Assembly: GCA_039583705.1 (NCBI GenBank)
Contig: JAVKSM010000119.1
Coordinates: 1-9,412, forward strand
Reading direction: 5' to 3'
DNA: 9,412 nt
Origin: JAVKSM01 sp039583705
GTDB lineage: Bacteria; Actinomycetota; Actinomycetes; Mycobacteriales; Pseudonocardiaceae
The translations under genes were made by a program, and so were the position numbers. This document shows positions 5,813-9,412 of the stretch, one piece after another; the first letter of the stretch is position 1, and every line of letters begins with the position of its first letter. Below the pieces are notes generated by a model, which was not told where the DNA came from, made no database searches, and saw nothing but the letters and a program-made list of their open reading frames with translations.

Positions 5813-7032
5813 GCGGTGACGCCGGCTCGCGTCGCCATCTGCCGCACCAGACGGCCGGCTTCACCGCTGGTGGTGGTGAGCAGGGACCGCAACAGGTCAT
5901 GCGCCAACGGCCGGCACCGTACTTCCTCCGGCGCGACCCGTTCGGCCTGCCCCAGCATCCGTACCGCGTCCTGGTACTGCCGGGTGTGGGCGTATGCCCG
6001 CGTGAGATCAAGAAAATAGTTGACCTTCCGCTCGGCCGGCAACACGGCCACCGACGCGGGATCAATACTGTTCGCGTATTCCAACGCCCGTCCGCCCTCA
6101 TGCAATCGCACCAATGCTGAGACGCGGTGCACGGCCACGTTGGTGGGGCCGAAAACCGTGTGATGCGTCTCATGGTCTGGCCCCATACGCACGGCTGCGG
6201 CTTCGGCTTCCCGATGCATGAGCAACGCGAGCGCACCGTCATCCTGCTCGGCCGCGGTGATGGACGCGGCCAGGAACAACATGCCATACAACGACAGCAG
6301 CTCGTATTCGCGGACGGCCAACTCCGGGCGCATCCGATCCGTCATCCCGGTCAACGCGACGATAGCGTCGGCACCCTGCCCGCTGCTGGTCATCGCGCGG
6401 GCCACACTACGTGTCGCACGGGCCAGGGCCAGGGTGTCGTCGACCGCGAGTGCGGTGTGCATGGCACGGTCAGCCGCCATCCAGGCAATGTCGTGGGCCT
6501 CGAACTTGAGGAGCATGGATGAGGCCAGCCGGTAGGCCACCACCAGCACCCGCCGGGCCGCGGCCTCATCGGCGGCCGGCGCGGTCAGCGTCACGAACTG
6601 GGCATCCTGGATCAGGCCCGGCAGGTGCCGCGCAACGGTGGTGAAGTGCGAGGACAACCACGCCTGGTCCACATACGCCAACTGCTTGCTCACCTGGGTG
6701 AGCGTGACCGGCGGTGGTTCACCTGGCGACAGCGACGGGTAGTGACCCAACGCGGCACGCACGGTCTGTACCTCGACCGCATCCACACAGTCGGCCGCCC
6801 GCCGGGCCGTCTTGGTATCGGTGAGCGTGGCAGGGTCGATGCCCAACACGTCGGCTACCCGTTCCAGCATCGGCAACCGCACCAGGTTCCGCTCGCCTTT
6901 CTCCACCTTGTCGACCCACGAGACCGACCGGCCCACCAGGTCCGCGAAACGCTGACGATCAAGGTTACGGCGCAATCTCCAATACCGGACCCGGCGACCG
7001 ATCGTTCGGGCCTGATCCTGCTGCTCCGTCAC
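5809..7032 (-). CDS. XRE-family helix-turn-helix regulator with TPR-like C-terminal domain
   Basis: 407 residues. An HTH_31/XRE domain spans about residues 10-70: IGRRVRYWRLRRNLDRQRFA, shown in part, then DLVGRSVSWVDKVEKGERN, the recognition-helix region, and LERVADVLGIDPATL. The remaining 330 residues are all-helical and Ala/Leu/Arg-rich, with repeating helix pairs such as AWMAADRAMHTALA, LARATRSVARAM and DLTRAYAHTRQYQDAVRML, fitting a tetratricopeptide-type sensor as in peptide-responsive or large actinobacterial XRE regulators. GTG at 7032 has GGGAG at 7040-7044. The stop overlaps the flavoprotein start (ATGA), so both are one operon. It probably controls its own operon and the divergent small gene. 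Ligand unknown. Confidence 0.87.
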   Translation of the reverse strand: MTEQQDQARTIGRRVRYWRLRRNLDRQRFADLVGRSVSWVDKVEKGERNLVRLPMLERVADVLGIDPATLTDTKTARRAADCVDAVEVQTVRAALGHYPSLSPGEPPPVTLTQVSKQLAYVDQAWLSSHFTTVARHLPGLIQDAQFVTLTAPAADEAAARRVLVVAYRLASSMLLKFEAHDIAWMAADRAMHTALAVDDTLALARATRSVARAMTSSGQGADAIVALTGMTDRMRPELAVREYELLSLYGMLFLAASITAAEQDDGALALLMHREAEAAAVRMGPDHETHHTVFGPTNVAVHRVSALVRLHEGGRALEYANSIDPASVAVLPAERKVNYFLDLTRAYAHTRQYQDAVRMLGQAERVAPEEVRCRPLAHDLLRSLLTTTSGEAGRLVRQMATRAGVTA

Positions 7033-7230
7033 CTGTCAGCTCCCGCCACGACGCCACGGCTGCTTGGTCCCTCCACAGCCTAGCCAACCAGGTATGCGAG
7101 GTCGCTGTGCCATGCGCACGAGCAGCGGGCACGATCGTGATCTGCGCCCGCACATTTTGTACGACCAGCGCCGCCGAAACACACCTAATGTCCTCACCCA
7201 TACGGCGACCGTCCCAGGGGAACACCACAC
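7033..7230. promoter_or_regulatory. Divergent promoter region between HTH regulator and small gene
   Basis: No gene lies in these 198 bases. For the minus-strand HTH operon a possible promoter has GCGACC (7105-7100) and TAGGCT (7082-7077) separated by 17 bases, about 45 bases before the start. For the plus-strand gene, CGACCA (7162-7167) and TAATGT (7186-7191) are spaced by 18 bases. A perfect 10-bp palindrome, CACGATCGTG, sits at 7130-7139 between them and could be an operator for the regulator. The promoter calls are weak matches to the actinobacterial sigma-70 pattern. Confidence 0.4.
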
Positions 7231-7497
7231 ATGAGCACCACCCGTGAGGCGACCAGAAACAGCACCCTCACGCACTACATCAGGTGTACGTGTATTCTCG
7301 ACGGCCGCTGCCATCTCGTCGCCGACGACGCGATGGCGGTCGCTTTCACCGCATCGCAGCGGCACGTCCCGGCGCTGTGCGGGCGGGTGGTCGTCCCCGC
7401 CGCGCTGGGTGCCCCGGATGGCCGGCCCTGTCCGGTCTGCGCCGCTGCGGCCGCACCGAGCCGACCTCGACGCCGTCGGCCGAGGCTCCTCCGGTGA
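7231..7497 (+). CDS. Small Cys/His-containing hypothetical protein
   Basis: 88 residues, ATG start with GGGGA about 8-9 bases upstream. The central segment has H-L-V-A, then RHVPALCGRVV and GRPCPVCAAA, giving a Cys, and a CPxC pair that could bind zinc. I recognise the general pattern of short actinobacterial proteins (HAV...ALCG...W..CPxC) often found beside XRE regulators, but the family has no known function. The C-terminal 14 residues are a run of Arg and Pro and may be non-native sequence added where the gene meets the NACHT relic. Codon use is noisy, so the gene is likely but not certain. It is transcribed away from the HTH operon. Confidence 0.55.
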   Translation: MSTTREATRNSTLTHYIRCTCILDGRCHLVADDAMAVAFTASQRHVPALCGRVVVPAALGAPDGRPCPVCAAAAAPSRPRRRRPRLLR

Positions 7498-7506
7498 CCG
7501 GCGCGC

Positions 7507-7530
7507 TGTCACGATCGTCGGACCGTGACA
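7507..7530. terminator. Inverted repeat after the small gene
   Basis: Arms TGTCACG (7507-7513) and CGTGACA (7524-7530) are perfectly complementary around a 10-base loop and begin 10 bases after the small gene's stop codon. There is no U-tract. It may act as a weak hairpin terminator, or as a protein-binding site sharing the CACGATCG string with the palindrome at 7130. Confidence 0.35.
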
Positions 7531-7560
7531 TGAGGAGGCAGTGGTTCCGCGGGTTCGACG

Positions 7561-8117
7561 GCGGACGCGTACGGTGCGTTCGTAGTCGGCCAACTTCTCC
7601 ACCCCGCAGGGCAGCACGGCGGCCGAGCGCCCGGCGGCCTCGCGTACCGCGTCGTGCCAGCGGCGGCAGAACGCCGCCACGTCCAGCGGGGACATCCGCT
7701 CCAGCAGCACCGGCGGCGCGAACCCCTCCCCGGCCAGCCAGCCCCGCTCGGCGCCTCCGGGCCGCGAGGTCACGACCACGCGCAGCTTCGGGTACTCGGC
7801 CAGTAGGCCCCGCAGCCACCTCCGCACCGCCGGGCGCTGCGCGGGCACCAGCTCGTCCACCCCGTCGACGAGCAGCAGCGCCCGACCGCTGCCGAGGCTG
7901 CGGTGCACCCCTCCCGGTGGCAGCAGCTCGACCAACGGATCCGCCACCCCGTCCAGCAACTGCTCGGGCCGCGGCAGCCGGTGCAGCACCTCGGCGACCT
8001 CCTCGCCACTCGGGAGAACCGGGCCAGCAACTCCGCCAGCGCCCGCGGCTCGAACGCCGGCAGGTGCTTGACCACCTGCACCAGTGCCATGCAACTCTCG
8101 TCCAACACCGCAGCCAC
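7561..8117 (-). pseudogene. Remnant of a NACHT/STAND NTPase
   Basis: Minus-strand translation gives the second half of a NACHT nucleotide-binding domain: GRALLLVDGVDELVP (Walker B with the D-G-V-D-E signature), WLRGLLAEYPKLRVVVTSRP (core VVVTSRP, sensor 1), LLERMSPLDVAAFCRRWHDAV and LADYER. The upstream part is in another frame (KHLPAFEPRALAELLARF), joined by a frameshift near 8015-8040. Walker A is absent because the sequence runs straight into the OmpA-family gene, and the sensor domain after LADYERTV is lost at about 7561. Intact members are often over 600 residues and are signalling or antiphage NTPases. What is left cannot hydrolyse ATP. The stretch from 7498 to 7560 shows nothing beyond the inverted repeat. 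Confidence 0.75.
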
Positions 8118-8172
8118 CGCACACGGCGCAAACGCCGTGCCACCACCAGCTCTCCCATCGTGGCGAGGGCAA

Positions 8173-9336
8173 TCACTGGAAGATCACTAGGCGGTTCCGG
8201 GCGGCGAGGGCCGGATCGAGGCTGCCGTCCGGGTCGTGGTCGGGCTGGAAGCCGGCGAAGTGTGACCCGACGCCGGTGGTGGCGAGGTCGTCGGCCGGCA
8301 CGCCGAGCTGGACGAGGACGTCGCGGACCGCCGCGGCTCGCTGACGGGCCAGCGCGACCTGGCCGGCGTCCGGCCCGACGTCGGCGGTGGTGCCCACGAG
8401 GGTGACGCCCCGGTGCCGGGCGGTGATCGCCTGCGCGTACTCGCCCAGCACGTCGCGGGCTGTGGCCGGGTCGCGGAAGGTGGCCTGGTCGGGCAGGAAC
8501 CCGATGGCGCTGTCCGGTAGCGGGGGCAGCGGACCCGAGCCGATGGACGGCGGCGGGTCGATGGGCACCGGGGTCACCGGCGGCAACCCGGCCGGTGTCG
8601 GCCGGGCGGGCAGCGGGGCCTGGACCACGGACGCGCTGCCCCCGGCCTGCGACACGATGGCGGGCCACAGGTCGTCGAGCATGCTCTGGTCGGGCTGGGG
8701 CAGCGGCTGCTGCGGTGCGGTGACGTCGCCGAGCCCGACGAAGACCACCCGCACCCCGTGCAGGTCGGGGAGCTGGCGGGTGGCGCGGAGCTGGTTGACG
8801 ACATCGTCGGGCTGGGCCGCGAGGAGCCCGTCCTGGAAGTGCAGGGCGCCGGTGGTCTGCAAGCCGGGGTCGATGACCACGATGGTCCTGGGGCCCGTGG
8901 CGTCCGCGACGGACCGGGCAGCCAGGTCGATGGCGCCGAGCAGGTCGACCTCGGGGCTGGTGGCCCTCGCGGACTCGACGCTGTGGCCCACCGCGTCGAG
9001 CAGGCCGGCCCGGGAGTTCGGGGCGTAGGCATTGCTGGATGCCGCCAGGCTCATCGTCTCGATCGCCTTGGGAGCCCCGTCCGCCACGATCACCGTGGCG
9101 GAGGACTTGTCGTCGATGGCACTGGCGACCTCGTCGCGGACCGTGGCGACCATGCTGGGCGGGATGGCGTTGGAGTGGGCGCCGACGACCAGGGCCAGGG
9201 CTCCGGGTGCCGAGTCGCCGCCGCCGCATGCGGCGAGGAACGGCAGCAGCAGGAGCATGCCGAGGACGGCCGCCGCCGCGGATCGCACCCCCGGGGATCT
9301 CACGACCAGGGATCTCATCACCGGAGATCTCACCAC
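8173..9336 (-). CDS. OmpA-family lipoprotein with vWA-like middle domain
   Basis: 387 residues. After a repeat-encoded leader (1-19) comes a hydrophobic segment AAAVLGMLLLLPF (20-33) and a lipobox LAAC with Cys37, so the protein should be a membrane-anchored lipoprotein outside the cytoplasm. Residues 45-235 look like an alpha/beta domain with strands LALVVGAHS, TIVVIDPGL and VRVVFVGLGDV, vWA-like but without a clear MIDAS DxSxS. A Pro-rich linker (about 238-275) leads to an OmpA C-terminal peptidoglycan-binding domain (285-387): GTTADVG, LARQRAAAVRDVLVQLGV and NRLVIFQ. Likely role: linking the envelope to peptidoglycan. Start GTG 9336 has AAGGGG at 9349-9344, 7 bases away; several in-frame starts follow. 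The spacing to the upstream stop is only 4 bases, so the two genes are probably co-transcribed. Confidence 0.87.
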   Translation of the reverse strand: MVRSPVMRSLVVRSPGVRSAAAAVLGMLLLLPFLAACGGGDSAPGALALVVGAHSNAIPPSMVATVRDEVASAIDDKSSATVIVADGAPKAIETMSLAASSNAYAPNSRAGLLDAVGHSVESARATSPEVDLLGAIDLAARSVADATGPRTIVVIDPGLQTTGALHFQDGLLAAQPDDVVNQLRATRQLPDLHGVRVVFVGLGDVTAPQQPLPQPDQSMLDDLWPAIVSQAGGSASVVQAPLPARPTPAGLPPVTPVPIDPPPSIGSGPLPPLPDSAIGFLPDQATFRDPATARDVLGEYAQAITARHRGVTLVGTTADVGPDAGQVALARQRAAAVRDVLVQLGVPADDLATTGVGSHFAGFQPDHDPDGSLDPALAARNRLVIFQ

Positions 9337-9340
9337 CGGC
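9281..9340 (-). repeat. Four 15-bp tandem repeats at the OmpA-family gene start
   Basis: GATC(T/G)CA recurs exactly every 15 bases at 9281, 9296, 9311 and 9326. On the coding strand each unit gives (V/M)-R-S-(P/L/A)-(V/G/A), so the leader reads VRSPV-MRSLV-VRSPG-VRSAA. Every unit contains an in-frame GTG or ATG, giving several possible starts just before the signal sequence. Confidence 0.9.
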
Positions 9341-9412
9341 TCACCCCTTGGGACGTCGCGGATTGATCCGTTGAACCAGCCCGGAGCCGATCTCGAGGCT
9401 GTCGGTGACCGG
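9341..9412 (-). CDS. C-terminal 23 codons of an upstream gene (partial)
   Basis: The minus-strand frame is open from the window edge and ends with TGA at 9343-9341, four bases before the OmpA-family GTG. The visible residues read PVTDSLEIGSGLVQRINPRR and then PKG. Its ribosome-binding-site-like AAGGGG overlaps its last codons and serves the next gene. The family cannot be recognised from so little. The close spacing makes it the operon partner of the lipoprotein. Confidence 0.6.
   Translation of the reverse strand, partial: PVTDSLEIGSGLVQRINPRRPKG

Noticed and set aside
6965..7228. 87-residue minus-strand ORF upstream of the HTH gene
   Set aside because: It overlaps the HTH domain in another frame and covers the probable promoter region; no family resemblance.
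7284..8405. 373-residue plus-strand ORF
   Set aside because: Low-complexity shadow opposite the NACHT relic, which has recognisable motifs.
7346..9229. 627-residue minus-strand ORF
   Set aside because: Arg/Pro/Gly-rich translation without domains; it is an off-frame reading through the lipoprotein and the NACHT relic.
1..9412. tRNA, rRNA or transposase genes
   Set aside because: None was recognised on either strand; the repeat-bracketed block has no visible transposase or integrase and no terminal inverted repeats.

Overview
The very high G+C content, frequent GTG starts, actinobacterial-type helix-turn-helix/TPR regulator, lipoprotein and NACHT remnants suggest a chromosomal window from a high-GC actinomycete, most likely Pseudonocardiaceae or a relative. 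Family names come from motifs read by eye; no database search was run.

Layout. (1) Positions 1-2358, plus strand: a tightly overlapping operon of a family-4 glycosyltransferase (C-terminal part only), a class I SAM methyltransferase and an (alpha/alpha) barrel protein of the prenyltransferase/squalene-cyclase type. A second methyltransferase (2308-2991, minus) converges on it and probably belongs to the same glycoconjugate or secondary-metabolite locus. (2) Positions 2975-5275, minus strand: a mosaic block between two identical 250-bp copies of the 5' part of that second methyltransferase. Read in the direction of transcription it holds the truncated methyltransferase copy, a Methyltransf_19-type gene with an internal deletion, the decayed tail of an OmpA-family gene, a 41-aa ORF, and a PCMT-like (protein-isoaspartate methyltransferase-like) gene whose stop codon overlaps the start of the complete methyltransferase. 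(3) Positions 5276-7032, minus strand: a two-gene operon, HTH/TPR regulator then flavoprotein, joined by an ATGA overlap. (4) Positions 7033-7230: a divergent promoter region leading to a small Cys/His-containing protein (7231-7497, plus). (5) Positions 7498-8172: a frameshifted, truncated NACHT NTPase remnant (minus). (6) Positions 8173-9412, minus: an OmpA-family lipoprotein and, upstream of it, the last 23 codons of another gene.

The central block from about 2975 to 7500 is by eye less G+C-rich than its flanks, uses more A/T-ending codons and is full of gene fragments. It reads as an accessory island that has been rearranged repeatedly. The most informative structural signal is the exact 250-bp direct repeat, which predicts a 2,234-bp segment able to be lost by homologous recombination while leaving an intact methyltransferase. 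The best candidate for an undescribed system is the 41-aa Asp-Gly-containing peptide ORF placed one base upstream of the PCMT-like gene. Its arrangement resembles precursor/modifier pairs of aspartimide-forming RiPPs, but no ATP-grasp or lanthipeptide synthetase is visible, so this is an inference only.
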